A stretch of 64,000 nucleotides of DNA, from NCBI GenBank assembly GCA_017569305.1, contig CP069418.1:3038001-3102000 (forward strand), written 5' to 3'. Below are positions 40,819 to 49,894 of this stretch, piece by piece (positions within the stretch are counted from its first letter, which is position 1; the number at the start of each line of letters is the position of its first letter). This DNA is from Clostridiales bacterium FE2011. GTDB lineage: Bacteria; Bacillota; Clostridia; Christensenellales; Aristaeellaceae. The notes under the pieces were generated by a model. That model ran no database searches, was not told the DNA's origin, and saw nothing but the letters and a program-made list of their open reading frames with translations. The position numbers and the translations under genes are program-made.

Positions 40819-41601
40819 ATGCCATTTTTGTATGAGACCCATATGCACACCTGCCAGGGAAGTGCCTGCGGCAGGGCAACCGGTAAAGAACAGGCCAGGG
40901 TATATAAGGAGGCCGGCTTTACAGGGATTATCATTACAGATCATTTTTTCGGCGGTAATACCGCTGTTGACCGGAGTCTTCCCTGGGAGGAACGGGTGGA
41001 TCTGTTCTGGAAGGGATACGAGGACGCGAAGGAAGAGGGGGACAGGATCGGACTGGACGTTTTCTTCGGACTTGAGCAGAATATTCACTTTGATGAATAC
41101 CTGATCTACGGACTGACCAAGGAATATATGAAAGCCCACCCGGAAATGGAACACTGGAACCGGCACCAGCAGCTGGAAGAAGTTCACAAGGTCGGCGGCT
41201 GCGTGATCCAGGCACATCCGTTCCGGATGCGGAGCTATATGGACCGGATCCGGCTGGGACTGAAATACTGTGACGGCATTGAAGTGGCCAACGCGGGAAA
41301 CGATCCACTGGATGACGCGCGAGCCTGGCTTTACGCGAAGGAATACGGACTGATTATGTCAGCAGGTTCCGATAATCACTGCGGCGGCAACTGGCCGCTG
41401 TACGGTGTGGCGATGGATCACAGGCTGACGGATATTCAGGATTATGCCAGAACAATCCTGGCTGGAAAGCAGATGGAACTGCTGCTTCCGGAAGGAAGGC
41501 TGATTATGCCGGAGAATCCGGTGATTGATGAACGGCATAAGGCCTATATGCTGGATGATGAGGAGCAGGACGTTCCGACAACCAAAGAATGGACCGAATA
41601 A
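40819..41601 (+). CDS. PHP-domain phosphoesterase
   Basis: A 260-residue PHP protein. Metal-binding residues lie in YETHMHTCQGSACGRATG, IIITDHFFGGN, FGLEQNIHFDEYLIYGLT, VIQAHPFRMRSY and LIMSAGSDNHCGGNWPL. Unlike the his-operon PHP protein it starts without a signal and has its own promoter. PHP proteins of this group hydrolyse phosphomonoesters or cyclic phosphodiesters; no substrate can be given. GGAGAAC lies 6 bases before the ATG. Confidence 0.85.
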   Translation: MPFLYETHMHTCQGSACGRATGKEQARVYKEAGFTGIIITDHFFGGNTAVDRSLPWEERVDLFWKGYEDAKEEGDRIGLDVFFGLEQNIHFDEYLIYGLTKEYMKAHPEMEHWNRHQQLEEVHKVGGCVIQAHPFRMRSYMDRIRLGLKYCDGIEVANAGNDPLDDARAWLYAKEYGLIMSAGSDNHCGGNWPLYGVAMDHRLTDIQDYARTILAGKQMELLLPEGRLIMPENPVIDERHKAYMLDDEEQDVPTTKEWTE

Positions 41602-41602
41602 C

Positions 41603-41641
41603 AAAGAAGGGCCTCCGCTGAGACGGAAGCCCTTCTTTTTA
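41603..41641. terminator. Bidirectional intrinsic terminator
   Basis: AAAGAAGGGC-C-TCCG (41603-41617) pairs with CGGA-A-GCCCTTCTTT (41624-41639), one mismatch, between the convergent PHP and metallophosphoesterase genes. Confidence 0.75.
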
Positions 41642-41647
41642 TGCCTG

Positions 41648-42313
41648 TCAGAAGGTACTGGCTTTTTTCATCAGGCGGAGCCCCTTCCAGTTGGGTTCCT
41701 TTTTGTTCGGCGTTTCGGGAAGGTCAAATTCATAGGCCATGCTGGCGTTGATAACAGGAATGCCGTTCCAGTCACGCTCGCGGATGAAGTGGGAACCGGT
41801 ATATGCCTGGTGCACATGACCATGAACCATGACGGCGGGATGCCAGGTATCCAGCAGGGGACCAAAGCATTCGAATCCCCGGTGCGCAAGATCCTCCTGG
41901 TCGCCAAACCCCCGGATCGGAGAATGGGTCAGCAGGATATCAAATCCGCCGGTGGCTTTCAGCATCCGCCGGTATGAGGCAATGCGGGAAGCCATTTCTT
42001 TCTCGGTATACATATTCTTCGCGTCCGGACGGTAGCGGATGGATCCGCCCAGTCCGAATATACGTACACCCTTGATCTGGACAACCGTTCCATCCGCGCA
42101 CAGGCAGCCTTCCGGCGGCTCTTTTTCGTAGCGGTCATCATGATTGCCGGGCACATAAATGATGGGGGCGTTGGTGAAGCAGGTCAGGAAAGACAGGTAT
42201 TTGGCGGGAAGGTCTCCTGCTGAAAGGATGATATCCACATCGCGCAGTGCTTCCCGGCAAAGATCCCCCCAGAGCCGGGGAGAAGGTTCATCTGCTATAG
42301 CCAGAATCCGCAT
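41648..42313 (-). CDS. Calcineurin-like metallophosphoesterase
   Basis: A 221-residue enzyme with the di-metal motifs MRILAIADEPS (replacing the usual D-x-H with a D-E-P variant), ILSAGDLP, VPGNHDDRYEK, LLTHSPIRG and MVHGHVHQAY. The first metal histidine is missing in the N-terminal motif, so activity may differ from standard members. The ATG lies 9 bases after the stop of the ParB-BMP fusion gene upstream on the minus strand, so both belong to one unit. Confidence 0.8.
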   Translation of the reverse strand: MRILAIADEPSPRLWGDLCREALRDVDIILSAGDLPAKYLSFLTCFTNAPIIYVPGNHDDRYEKEPPEGCLCADGTVVQIKGVRIFGLGGSIRYRPDAKNMYTEKEMASRIASYRRMLKATGGFDILLTHSPIRGFGDQEDLAHRGFECFGPLLDTWHPAVMVHGHVHQAYTGSHFIRERDWNGIPVINASMAYEFDLPETPNKKEPNWKGLRLMKKASTF

Positions 42314-42322
42314 ATCATTCGC

Positions 42323-44242
42323 TCACTTTCTGTTCCAGCTGAAAGCTGAAAGCTCGGGCTTCAGTTCTCCGTTGAATCCCTGAAGGCGTACCAGAGGACG
42401 AGCGGATTCAATGAGTTCTTCTGTATCAGGCAGGGTGCCGATAATATTATCAGCCAGGTAATCCATACAAAGAATTTCAGCGGGGGTGAGACGCCGGTCC
42501 GCATCGCAGCGCAAAGTGCCGCTCTGGTCACGCAATTCTCCTTCAAAAGGTGTGAAGGAACCTTCGCGGATCTGCTCCCGGAAATGATGAATTACACGGG
42601 CAGCGTAAGGATCGAAGCGGGAGGAGAAAGCAACGTCCAGGATGTTGGATCCCAGTCCCCACCAGTAATTGGTTACGTTTTCCTTGCTTTCCGCCTGGTT
42701 GAAGGTGCCGTTCAGAATGCGTTCCGTCATCATCCGGTAGAAAAGCCCCCAATGGGGAACCAGCGTAGCCATATGGAGGATTTCTCCACCGTCACGGACG
42801 TACAGTCCGTAATCCCGGGCATCGCGGTTCGGCGCTGTGATGTCCCGGTTGCAGATCACGCGGATTTCGGGATCTTCGAAAGGCATTTCCTGATCAAACC
42901 AGGAAGCGGAGAACCAGTTCAGATAGATCTTTGCCTGCGGGTTGACCATGCGGGCTCCCAGGGCGAATGCATTGGCCGCGGCCGGGACACCGTATATCGG
43001 GAAGTCGGCAATATAACCGATTTTTCCGTTCTCGGACAGGATGCCTGCGGCCAGACCCAGCAGGAACTTTGCCTCATAGAACCGGATATAGTAGGTACGG
43101 ATATTCGTGTAGTTGGACAACAGGGAGCAGCAGAGGAAACGGACTTCGGGATGCTTAAGCGCCGGTTCCACTGCACTGTTGAGCATAACCGGGGAAGTGG
43201 CAAAAATAGCGGTATAACCGTTGGCAATCAGCCGGTCAACTTCCTCGGCGAATTCTGTCCGGGAAGGCACGATGCGCGTTGTGGTCTCCAGACGGTCACC
43301 CAGCTTTTCCTCGGCTTCCAGGCGTCCCAGGTTGTGCCAGTAGTTCCATGCTGAATCCTGGATGGAACGGTTAAAGAGGAATGCGGCTTTGATTTTTGAA
43401 GGGTGGAACAGTGCTGAGATCAGCGGAACAGGAGGCTGAACCTGTTCCATGACCAGGTTCACACGGCCGTCCCGGGATTCGAACTCCCGGGCCATGAGGC
43501 GGACGCGCTCCCCGGTTTTTCCCAGGTCGTCATCCCTGACGTCCTCATAGCCGAAAGTGGTCAGGTAAAGCAGGAAAGCATCACCGCAGGGCAGGACTTC
43601 CTTGCCGCGGGTCTGGGTAAGGTAGTTTTCGGCAAAATAATGATAGAGCTTGCGCAGGGAAAGAATCTCGTCGTCGGTCCATTTCTCCCCGGCACGGACA
43701 CCCGGCAGGGAAAGAAGCTTCTGATAGGAACCGGGACGGGAGAAGAAGATGGCATAAAGACCGGTTTCCTTGCAGAAATCACAGTATTCATAATAGGAAA
43801 CAACTTCCGGATCATCACTCATGGGCGGATATACGCGGGTAACGTCCGCTTCGATATCCCGGGAGTCGAGGTACTTCATGACAGAGGCGCGTTTATTGCC
43901 TTCGATGACATAGTAGTATCCCATGTATTCCAGCACGGTGATGGGCTGGTTGACACCCTGGGATTCCACACTTTCACAGAGCTGTTCCCATTTGCTGGCA
44001 AATTCACTGCCGCCTTCCAGAATGGGCATGAACCCGTCTGCAAAAGCATAGCTGCGACCCCGGGAAACGGAGCCGATGACCCGGTCAAGGGGAATGGTCA
44101 TAATGCCGAGGGACAGACGGCTGAGGGAGGAAAGGGCAGGAACACGTTCCTCCAGAACAGGCAGATAAGGGTCGGTATTGGACTGGATGGCGTTCTGGTA
44201 AACGCGCAGACCTTCCCGGCGGGCTTTGCTGTAATGATCCAT
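42323..44242 (-). CDS. ParB-like domain fused to a cytoplasmic BMP/PnrA-like domain
   Basis: A 639-residue protein without signal peptide or membrane segment. Residues about 50-140 resemble the ParB/sulfiredoxin-like fold (VNQPITVLEYMGYYYVIEGN then KRASVMKYLDS, the N-x-R-x-x-A-x pocket motif). Residues 150-275 are helical and unassigned. Residues about 283-560 match the BMP binding-protein family (KIKAAFLFNRSIQDSAWNYW, GYTAIFATSPVMLNSAVEPA, RFYEAKFLLGLAAGILSENG, KIGYIADFPIYGVPAAANAF). A BMP domain in the cytoplasm would sense an internal nucleoside-like ligand; this is inference. Ribosome-binding site is weak (AAGTGAT). Confidence 0.8.
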   Translation of the reverse strand: MDHYSKARREGLRVYQNAIQSNTDPYLPVLEERVPALSSLSRLSLGIMTIPLDRVIGSVSRGRSYAFADGFMPILEGGSEFASKWEQLCESVESQGVNQPITVLEYMGYYYVIEGNKRASVMKYLDSRDIEADVTRVYPPMSDDPEVVSYYEYCDFCKETGLYAIFFSRPGSYQKLLSLPGVRAGEKWTDDEILSLRKLYHYFAENYLTQTRGKEVLPCGDAFLLYLTTFGYEDVRDDDLGKTGERVRLMAREFESRDGRVNLVMEQVQPPVPLISALFHPSKIKAAFLFNRSIQDSAWNYWHNLGRLEAEEKLGDRLETTTRIVPSRTEFAEEVDRLIANGYTAIFATSPVMLNSAVEPALKHPEVRFLCCSLLSNYTNIRTYYIRFYEAKFLLGLAAGILSENGKIGYIADFPIYGVPAAANAFALGARMVNPQAKIYLNWFSASWFDQEMPFEDPEIRVICNRDITAPNRDARDYGLYVRDGGEILHMATLVPHWGLFYRMMTERILNGTFNQAESKENVTNYWWGLGSNILDVAFSSRFDPYAARVIHHFREQIREGSFTPFEGELRDQSGTLRCDADRRLTPAEILCMDYLADNIIGTLPDTEELIESARPLVRLQGFNGELKPELSAFSWNRK

Positions 44243-44466
44243 ATAATCACTTCGTTTCTGATTTAAATTCCGGTTTCACAATTATATCTGCCATACAGGA
44301 TGACCTGCTGAAACGAGTATAATTATGAAAGTTCAGGGCAACAGAAAGCATATATATATTATCATTATTTGAAGGAAATGGCAAAAAGACGAATGTTTCC
44401 GGATACACGAGTGCGGAAAGTACGATTTTTGTACAATCTGGGAGGAAAACATACAGATTAGCTGTC

Positions 44467-44495
44467 TTGAGAAAAAAATAGGAGAATGATAGAAT
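44467..44495 (+). promoter_or_regulatory. Promoter of purC
   Basis: TTGAGA (44467-44472), 17 bases, TAGAAT (44490-44495). The preceding divergent gap 44243-44466 holds only AT-rich sequence; a minus-strand promoter for the ParB-BMP gene is expected there but no clear -35/-10 pair was found. Confidence 0.55.
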
Positions 44496-44530
44496 ATTTT
44501 CGTGTATTCTTGATTACGGAGGGACACGCA

Positions 44531-45247
44531 ATGCCGGAAATCGGGATGATTCTGCGTGAAGGGAAAGGCAAGAAAGTCTACGCGACGGACGACCCTGATA
44601 AAGCGATTGTCTATTTCAAAGACGAGGCCATGGCGTTTCACGGCCTGAAGCGGGGACGGATCCTCGGCAAGGGCGAAGTGAACAATTCGGTGTGCGAGCA
44701 CCTTTTTCATCTGCTGGAAGAACACGGAATCGAAAGTCATTATCTGGAACATATTGACGCAAGGCACTGCCTGGTGAAGCGGTGCGATATGATTCCGCTT
44801 TCTGTGAAAATCCGCAACCGTTCTGCCGGACAGCTGGCTGAACGTACCGGGATTCCGGTTGGAACGAAGCTTGAGCCGCCGGTGGTGGAGTTTGAGCTGC
44901 GGAACACCGGGATGGAAGCGGATCCGCTGGTGAACAACTCTCATATCTATGCGATGAAGCTGGCCACACCGGAAGAAATGGAAGAGATTACCCGTGTCAG
45001 CCTGAAGATCAATGAAATCCTGACAGCCTACCTCAAGGATATCAGCATCGAACTGATCGATTTCAAACTGGAATTTGGCCGTTACCACGGACGGATCATT
45101 GTCGCAGACGAGATTACCCCGGACACTGCCCGGTTCTGGGACGCCGGAACGCATGAGCCGCTGGATATCGACCGGTTCAGAAGAGACATGGACAATGTGG
45201 CAGAGGCATATCAGGAAGTGCTTCACCGCATGATGGGTGTGAGTTAA
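44531..45247 (+). CDS. purC: Phosphoribosylaminoimidazole-succinocarboxamide synthase
   Basis: A 238-residue SAICAR synthetase that joins aspartate to CAIR in purine synthesis. MILREGKGKKVYATDDPDKA is the ATP loop, and VKRCDMIPLSVKIRNRSAGQ, PPVVEFELRNTGMEADPLVN, and LIDFKLEFGRYHGRIIVADE with EITPDTARFWD are the conserved active-site parts. ATG 44531 follows GGAGGG by 7 bases. No other pur genes accompany it here. Confidence 0.94.
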   Translation: MPEIGMILREGKGKKVYATDDPDKAIVYFKDEAMAFHGLKRGRILGKGEVNNSVCEHLFHLLEEHGIESHYLEHIDARHCLVKRCDMIPLSVKIRNRSAGQLAERTGIPVGTKLEPPVVEFELRNTGMEADPLVNNSHIYAMKLATPEEMEEITRVSLKINEILTAYLKDISIELIDFKLEFGRYHGRIIVADEITPDTARFWDAGTHEPLDIDRFRRDMDNVAEAYQEVLHRMMGVS

Positions 45248-45253
45248 GAAGAT

Positions 45254-46207
45254 ATGATCAGAAGAACGCTTTGCTTGCTGCTCGCGCTGACGCTTCTCTG
45301 GGGCGGACTGTGCGCGGCGGCGGAAGAAAAAGGCGAGTTTCCGGCATTGAATGATGCCGGTTTTCTGGACTCCGGGGAATTTGTCTGGGAAGACGAAGAA
45401 AACGGAGTCTGGCGGTATGCCAGCAGCACGCTGCGGGTTGAAATCTTCCGCCGCGAGCAGAAAAAACCAGCCCGGGTCTGGTATGAGGCTGAAGTCTTCT
45501 GCGCTGAAGGATCTGTGGGTCCAAGGATGATTGCCAATGATCCGGAACATTGGAAAACCGCGGCGAATATGGAGTATCCCTACAAGATCGCCCGGAAGTA
45601 CGGTACAGTGTTTGCTGTTTCCAATGACTTTGCCCAGCTGCGGCTGCAGCAGAAGAAAAGCCGGCCCGGCATTATTATCCGGGACGGGAAAGTCTGGTCG
45701 GACAAAACCAAGAAGAAAGGCGTAAAGGATTTCCCGAACCTGGACTGCCTTGCGATCTGGCCGGACGGAGACATGAAAGTTTACTACAGCGACGAAAAAA
45801 CTGCTGAGGAATACCTGGAAGACGGTGCGGTTGACGTACTGGCTTTCGGACCGATCCTGATCCGGGACGGGAAGCTGAATGAGGAAGCCCTGAAGAAATA
45901 CGGCACCAGTCATGCCCAGCGTACCGCTGTAGGCATGGTGGAGAAGGGACATTACTTCTTTATGATGCTGGAAGGCCGGATCAAGCGGAGCAAGGGTGAC
46001 GGTATCAGTTTCCTGGCGGAAAAGCTGCTGGAGAAGGGATGCACCCTGGGATTCAACCTGGACGGCGGGGAAACCGCGTGCATCGTCTTCATGGGACATC
46101 AGCTGTGCAAGCTGAAGGATCGGAAGAAACTATCCTCCCGGAGAACGAGTGATATCCTGGGAGTTGGTACTTCGGAACTGCTTCCCTCAGTGTCCGATCC
46201 GTGGTAA
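45254..46207 (+). CDS. Secreted phosphodiester glycosidase (NAGPA-type) family protein
   Basis: A 317-residue exported protein with signal peptide residues 1-23 (RRTLCLLLALTLLWGGLCAA). The NAGPA-like domain spans about 75-300: FAVSNDFAQLRLQQKKSRPG, IIIRDGKVWSDKTKKKG, LAIWPDGDMKVYYSDEKTAE, GPILIRDGKL, and HAQRTAVGMVEKGHYFFMML with GFNLDGGETACIVFMG, where the family's R-T-A-V-G and L-D-G-G motifs are seen. Related enzymes remove GlcNAc from phosphodiester-linked sugars; here a wall polymer is a possible target. It starts 6 bases after purC and is probably cotranscribed. Confidence 0.82.
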   Translation: MIRRTLCLLLALTLLWGGLCAAAEEKGEFPALNDAGFLDSGEFVWEDEENGVWRYASSTLRVEIFRREQKKPARVWYEAEVFCAEGSVGPRMIANDPEHWKTAANMEYPYKIARKYGTVFAVSNDFAQLRLQQKKSRPGIIIRDGKVWSDKTKKKGVKDFPNLDCLAIWPDGDMKVYYSDEKTAEEYLEDGAVDVLAFGPILIRDGKLNEEALKKYGTSHAQRTAVGMVEKGHYFFMMLEGRIKRSKGDGISFLAEKLLEKGCTLGFNLDGGETACIVFMGHQLCKLKDRKKLSSRRTSDILGVGTSELLPSVSDPW

Positions 46208-46221
46208 AACCGCAGAAACTG

Positions 46222-46250
46222 TTGCAATACAAGGAAACTTGTGATAAAAT
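46222..46250 (+). promoter_or_regulatory. Promoter of tig
   Basis: TTGCAA (46222-46227), 17 bases and TAAAAT (46245-46250). The spacer carries CAAG...CTTG, a small inverted repeat. No CIRCE or CtsR-like site was seen here. Confidence 0.55.
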
Positions 46251-46326
46251 GCCATGCGGTGTTTTATGCGCACCGCTGTTTTATGCTGAAATGATTCAGT
46301 GAAATGATTCAGGAGGAAGATAATTC

Positions 46327-47841
46327 ATGAGCCATACCTACGAGAAGCTGTCCGGAAACAAAGCGAAACTGACCTTTACGATCCCCGCGGAGCAGTTTGA
46401 TGAAGCAATGACGCAGGCTTTCCTTAAGATGCGCAAGCGTATCAACGTTCCGGGTTTCCGGAAAGGCAAGGCTCCGCGCAAAATGATCGAGACCCTTTAC
46501 GGCGAGAGCGTTTTCTATGATGACGCCTTCGAGATCATCTTCCCGGACGCGTATCGTGCGGCTGTTGAAGAATATGATCTGAAGCCCGTGGATCAGCCCC
46601 AGATTGACCTGGACGAGATCGGCGCCGGCAAGGACCTGAAGTTCCATCTGGAAGTGTTTGTCAGACCCGACGTGACACTGGGCGATTACAAGGGACTGAC
46701 CGTTGAAGCCGATCTGCAGAAGCTGACGGACGAAATGGTGGACGCCCGCATTGAGGAAGACCGCAAAAAGGCCAGCCGTACGATTGACGTGGAAGACCGT
46801 CCCGTACAGGAAGGTGACACAGTCAACCTGGACTATGCAGGTTCTGTGGACGGCGTTGCTTTCGCCGGCGGTACCGCTCAGGGCCAGACGCTGACCATCG
46901 GCAGCCATCAGTTCATCCCCGGTTTTGAGGAACAGATGGTTGGCATGCAGCTGGGCGAGGAGAAAGACCTGAACGTTAAATTCCCCGATGAGTACCATGC
47001 TGAGGAACTGAAGGGCAAGGACGCTGTGTTCCATGTCAAGGTGAACGGCATCCAGATGACCGAAGTGCCGGAACTGGACGATGATTTCGCCGCTGACATC
47101 AGCGATTTCAATACCTTCAAAGAGTATAAGGAAAGCATCGTTAAGGAACTGAGCGACCGCGTCGCGAAGAACAACGATATTGCTGCTGAGAACGCACTCG
47201 TTGAGAAGGCTGCTGAGAACGCCCAGATCGATATTCCGGAAGCCATGATTGACGACCAGGCGAACTACATGGTTCGTGAGATGGCTATGCGGATGAGCTA
47301 CCAGGGCCTGCGCATGGAAGACTATCTGAAGTACACCGGCCAGACCATGGACGGCGTGAAGCAGATGTACAAGCCTGAAGCTGAAAAGCGGGTCCGGATC
47401 GAACTGGTGATTGACGCCATCCGCAAGGCCGAGAAGATTGAGCCCACTGAGGAAGACATCGAAAAGGCGATTGCTGAGCAGGCTGAACAGATGGGCCAGG
47501 AAGTGGAAACCTTCAAGAAGAACCTGACCGAGGAACAGAAGGGTTACCTGAAGGATAACGCCGCGATCCGCCTGGTGCTGGATCTGCTGAAGAAGGACGC
47601 CAAGGTGGAGGAGAAGAAGGCGGAAGCTCCTGCGGAAGAAAAGCCCGCGAAGAAGACCGCTGCCAAGAAGACCACCAAGAAGGCTGACGCCGCGGAAGCT
47701 CCTGCGGAAGAAAAACCCGCCAAGAAGCCCGCAGCCAAGAAGACCACCAAGAAGGCTGACGCTGCAGAAGCTCCTGCGGAAGAAAAGCCCGCTAAGAAAC
47801 CCGCCGCCAAGAAGACGGCAAAGAAAACTGACGCTGAATAA
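46327..47841 (+). CDS. tig: Trigger factor with Lys/Ala/Pro-rich repeat tail
   Basis: A 504-residue ribosome-bound chaperone and prolyl isomerase. Residues 1-115 are the ribosome-binding domain with VPGFRKGKAPRKMIETLYGE, 150-240 the FKBP-type PPIase (QEGDTVNLDYAGSVDGVAFA, FIPGFEEQMVGMQLGEEKDL), and 245-430 the helical chaperone arms. About 70 extra C-terminal residues consist of three near-identical units (EAPAEEKPAKK-AAKKTTKKADA), a histone H1-like basic tail not found in standard trigger factor (about 430 residues). GGAGG lies 8 bases before the start. It begins the tig-clpP-clpX-lon-ysxC cluster. Confidence 0.93.
   Translation: MSHTYEKLSGNKAKLTFTIPAEQFDEAMTQAFLKMRKRINVPGFRKGKAPRKMIETLYGESVFYDDAFEIIFPDAYRAAVEEYDLKPVDQPQIDLDEIGAGKDLKFHLEVFVRPDVTLGDYKGLTVEADLQKLTDEMVDARIEEDRKKASRTIDVEDRPVQEGDTVNLDYAGSVDGVAFAGGTAQGQTLTIGSHQFIPGFEEQMVGMQLGEEKDLNVKFPDEYHAEELKGKDAVFHVKVNGIQMTEVPELDDDFAADISDFNTFKEYKESIVKELSDRVAKNNDIAAENALVEKAAENAQIDIPEAMIDDQANYMVREMAMRMSYQGLRMEDYLKYTGQTMDGVKQMYKPEAEKRVRIELVIDAIRKAEKIEPTEEDIEKAIAEQAEQMGQEVETFKKNLTEEQKGYLKDNAAIRLVLDLLKKDAKVEEKKAEAPAEEKPAKKTAAKKTTKKADAAEAPAEEKPAKKPAAKKTTKKADAAEAPAEEKPAKKPAAKKTAKKTDAE
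47630..47835 (+). repeat. In-frame tandem repeat in the 3' end of tig
   Basis: Three consecutive copies of about 69-72 bases (GAAGCTCCTGCGGAAGAAAA begins each copy, near 47630, 47696 and 47768) encode EAPAEEKPAKK-AAKK-K units. Codon choices are nearly the same between copies, a sign of recent duplication. Confidence 0.75.
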
Positions 47842-47851
47842 GAATGCCTTT

Positions 47852-47877
47852 AACGGCGGCCCGGCCGGGCCGCCGTT
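47852..47877. terminator. GC-rich palindrome between tig and clpP
   Basis: AACGGCGGCCCGG followed by its perfect inverse CCGGGCCGCCGTT. As RNA this is an 11-pair stem with a GGCC loop ending in GTTT. It may reduce read-through into clpP or stabilise the tig message; the T-run is short. Confidence 0.6.
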
Positions 47878-47898
47878 TCAGTCAAAGGAGGGAACGAT

Positions 47899-48495
47899 AT
47901 GCCGCTTATTCCGATGGTCATTGAACAGACGAACAGGGGAGAACGCTCCTACGATATTTATTCCAGGCTGCTGAAGGACAGGATTGTCTTTCTCGGCGGG
48001 GAGATCACCGATGATACCGCCAATCTGGTGGTTGCGCAGCTGCTGTTCCTTGAAATGGAAGATCCGGACAGTGATATCAGCCTGTACATTAACAGCCCCG
48101 GCGGATCTGTGACAGCCGGCATGGCTATTTACGATACGATGAAGTACATCCGGCCTCAGGTGCGCACGGTCTGTGTCGGTATGGCTGCCAGCATGGGCGC
48201 TTTCCTGCTGATGGCCGGCGAAAAGGGCAAACGGCTTGCGCTGCCGAATGCCGAAGTGATGATCCATCAGCCCCTGGGCGGTGCCCAGGGCCAGGCTACA
48301 GACGTGGCGATCCGGGCTGAATGGTTGATGAAGACCAAGAAGAAGATGACCGCCATGATGGCTGAAATGACAGGCCAGCCCCTGAAGAAGGTTCAGGCGG
48401 ACGTTGAACGCGACTATTTCATGAGCGCGGAAGAAGCGTTGGATTATCATATTATTGATGAGATCTATCAGCCGCGGGACAAGCAGAAAAAGTGA
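47899..48495 (+). CDS. clpP: ATP-dependent Clp protease proteolytic subunit
   Basis: A 198-residue serine peptidase that forms the ClpP barrel. The N-terminal [20 protein letters not shown], catalytic Ser in [18 protein letters not shown] (about residue 98), His in [14 protein letters not shown] (about residue 123) and Asp near [15 protein letters not shown] are all present. AAAGGAGGG lies 5 bases upstream. It works with ClpX, encoded 9 bases downstream. Confidence 0.96.
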   Translation: MPLIPMVIEQTNRGERSYDIYSRLLKDRIVFLGGEITDDTANLVVAQLLFLEMEDPDSDISLYINSPGGSVTAGMAIYDTMKYIRPQVRTVCVGMAASMGAFLLMAGEKGKRLALPNAEVMIHQPLGGAQGQATDVAIRAEWLMKTKKKMTAMMAEMTGQPLKKVQADVERDYFMSAEEALDYHIIDEIYQPRDKQKK

Positions 48496-48504
48496 GGTTG
48501 AAAC

Positions 48505-49800
48505 ATGGCCAACAATATGAACAGACAGACACCCCGCTGCTCCTTCTGTGGCAAGGAACAGCGTATGGTAAAACGGCTGGTGGCCGGTCCGAACGTTTAT
48601 ATATGCGATGAATGTATCGCCCTGTGCAATGAGATCCTGAGCGAAGAGGATCTCCTGCTTGATGATGCTTCCAGGGACATGCTTGCGCCGGTGAAGCTGC
48701 CTTCCCCCGCAGAGATGAAAAAGATCCTGGACGAGTATGTAATCGGACAGGAACGGGCGAAGCGCGCGCTGAGCGTGGCAGTGTACAACCACTACAAGCG
48801 GATTAACCGGAAGCAGACGCGGGACGACGTGGAACTCCAGAAGAGCAATATCCTGCTTCTGGGCCCCACGGGCAGCGGAAAAACCTACCTGGCTCAAACC
48901 CTGGCCCGGATCCTGGAAGTTCCGTTCGCAATCGCCGACGCTACCAGCGTTACAGAGGCCGGCTATGTGGGCGATGATGTGGAAACTATCCTGCTTCGCC
49001 TGATCCAGGCGGCGGACTGGGACATTGAGAAGGCACAGCGCGGTATTGTCTATATCGACGAAATTGATAAAATTGCCCGCAAAGGCGAGAACATGTCCAT
49101 TACACGGGACGTCAGCGGCGAAGGCGTTCAGCAGGCGCTGCTGAAAATCCTGGAGGGAACGGAAGCCGCTGTGCCGCCGCAGGGAGGCCGGAAGCATCCG
49201 CACCAGGAAATGATCAGGATCGATACAACCAATATCCTGTTTATCTGCGGCGGCGCCTTTGACGGACTGGTGCCGATTATTGAAAACCGTATCGGAAAGA
49301 AAACGCTTGGCTTTGGCGCCGAAATCCAGAGCCAGCGGGATCCTGCCCGGACAGACGCACTGAAGGACGTACAGCCGGAAGACCTGACCAAATACGGCCT
49401 GATTCCGGAATTCGTCGGCCGCCTGCCGATTCTGGTTACGCTGGACGCACTGGATGAGGACGCACTGATCCGGATCCTGACAGAGCCGAAGAACGCACTG
49501 TGCAGGCAGTATTCCACACTGCTGGATATGGATAACATCCGGCTTATCTTTGAAGATGACGCTATCCGGGAGATTGCCCGACAGGCCATTGACCGCAAAT
49601 GCGGCGCCCGCGGCCTGCGCGCCATCATTGAGAACGCGATGCTGGACACCATGTTTGAACTTCCGGGAATGCCGGATGTCAACGAGTGCATTATTACAAA
49701 GGAAGCAATCAATGGCGGAAAGCCGACACTGATCTCCGGCGTAGGCAAGAGAACTGCCAGGCGTGCGGAGAAAAAGACGGACGAAACGGACGCCTCCTGA
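48505..49800 (+). CDS. clpX: ATP-dependent Clp protease ATP-binding subunit ClpX
   Basis: A 431-residue AAA+ unfoldase. Residues 12-45 are the zinc-binding domain ([20 protein letters not shown], then [12 protein letters not shown]); Walker A is [20 protein letters not shown], Walker [13 protein letters not shown], and [20 protein letters not shown] holds the pore-1 region. The IGF-type ClpP-contact loop is seen as [11 protein letters not shown]. The C-terminal sensor 2 is in [11 protein letters not shown]. Start follows GAGG. Confidence 0.96.
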   Translation: MANNMNRQTPRCSFCGKEQRMVKRLVAGPNVYICDECIALCNEILSEEDLLLDDASRDMLAPVKLPSPAEMKKILDEYVIGQERAKRALSVAVYNHYKRINRKQTRDDVELQKSNILLLGPTGSGKTYLAQTLARILEVPFAIADATSVTEAGYVGDDVETILLRLIQAADWDIEKAQRGIVYIDEIDKIARKGENMSITRDVSGEGVQQALLKILEGTEAAVPPQGGRKHPHQEMIRIDTTNILFICGGAFDGLVPIIENRIGKKTLGFGAEIQSQRDPARTDALKDVQPEDLTKYGLIPEFVGRLPILVTLDALDEDALIRILTEPKNALCRQYSTLLDMDNIRLIFEDDAIREIARQAIDRKCGARGLRAIIENAMLDTMFELPGMPDVNECIITKEAINGGKPTLISGVGKRTARRAEKKTDETDAS

Positions 49801-49811
49801 ATAAAAAGCTG

Positions 49812-49876
49812 ACGGCACGGGCTTTACCGGCTCCGGATATACTGTATGCGGAAGCAACCGGTAAGCCCCGGGCCGT
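49812..49876 (+). other. Imperfect hairpin between clpX and lon
   Basis: ACGGCACGGGCTTTACCGG (49812-49830) pairs with CCGGTAAGCCCCGGGCCGT (49858-49876) with two small bulges, enclosing a 27-base loop that can itself fold (CTCCGG/ATGCGGAAG side). It fills most of the 94-base gap before lon and lacks a T-run, so it may be an mRNA structure rather than a terminator. Confidence 0.5.
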
Positions 49877-49894
49877 TCATGACAAGAGGATATC

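Noticed and set aside
39219..40934. Long minus-strand open frame opposite the VWA gene
   Set aside because: Shadow of the plus-strand gene: no ribosome-binding site and a low-complexity translation without domain features.
44243..44530. tRNA or small RNA gene in the gap before purC
   Set aside because: No cloverleaf or clear stable RNA structure; the gap is AT-rich with a promoter at its end.
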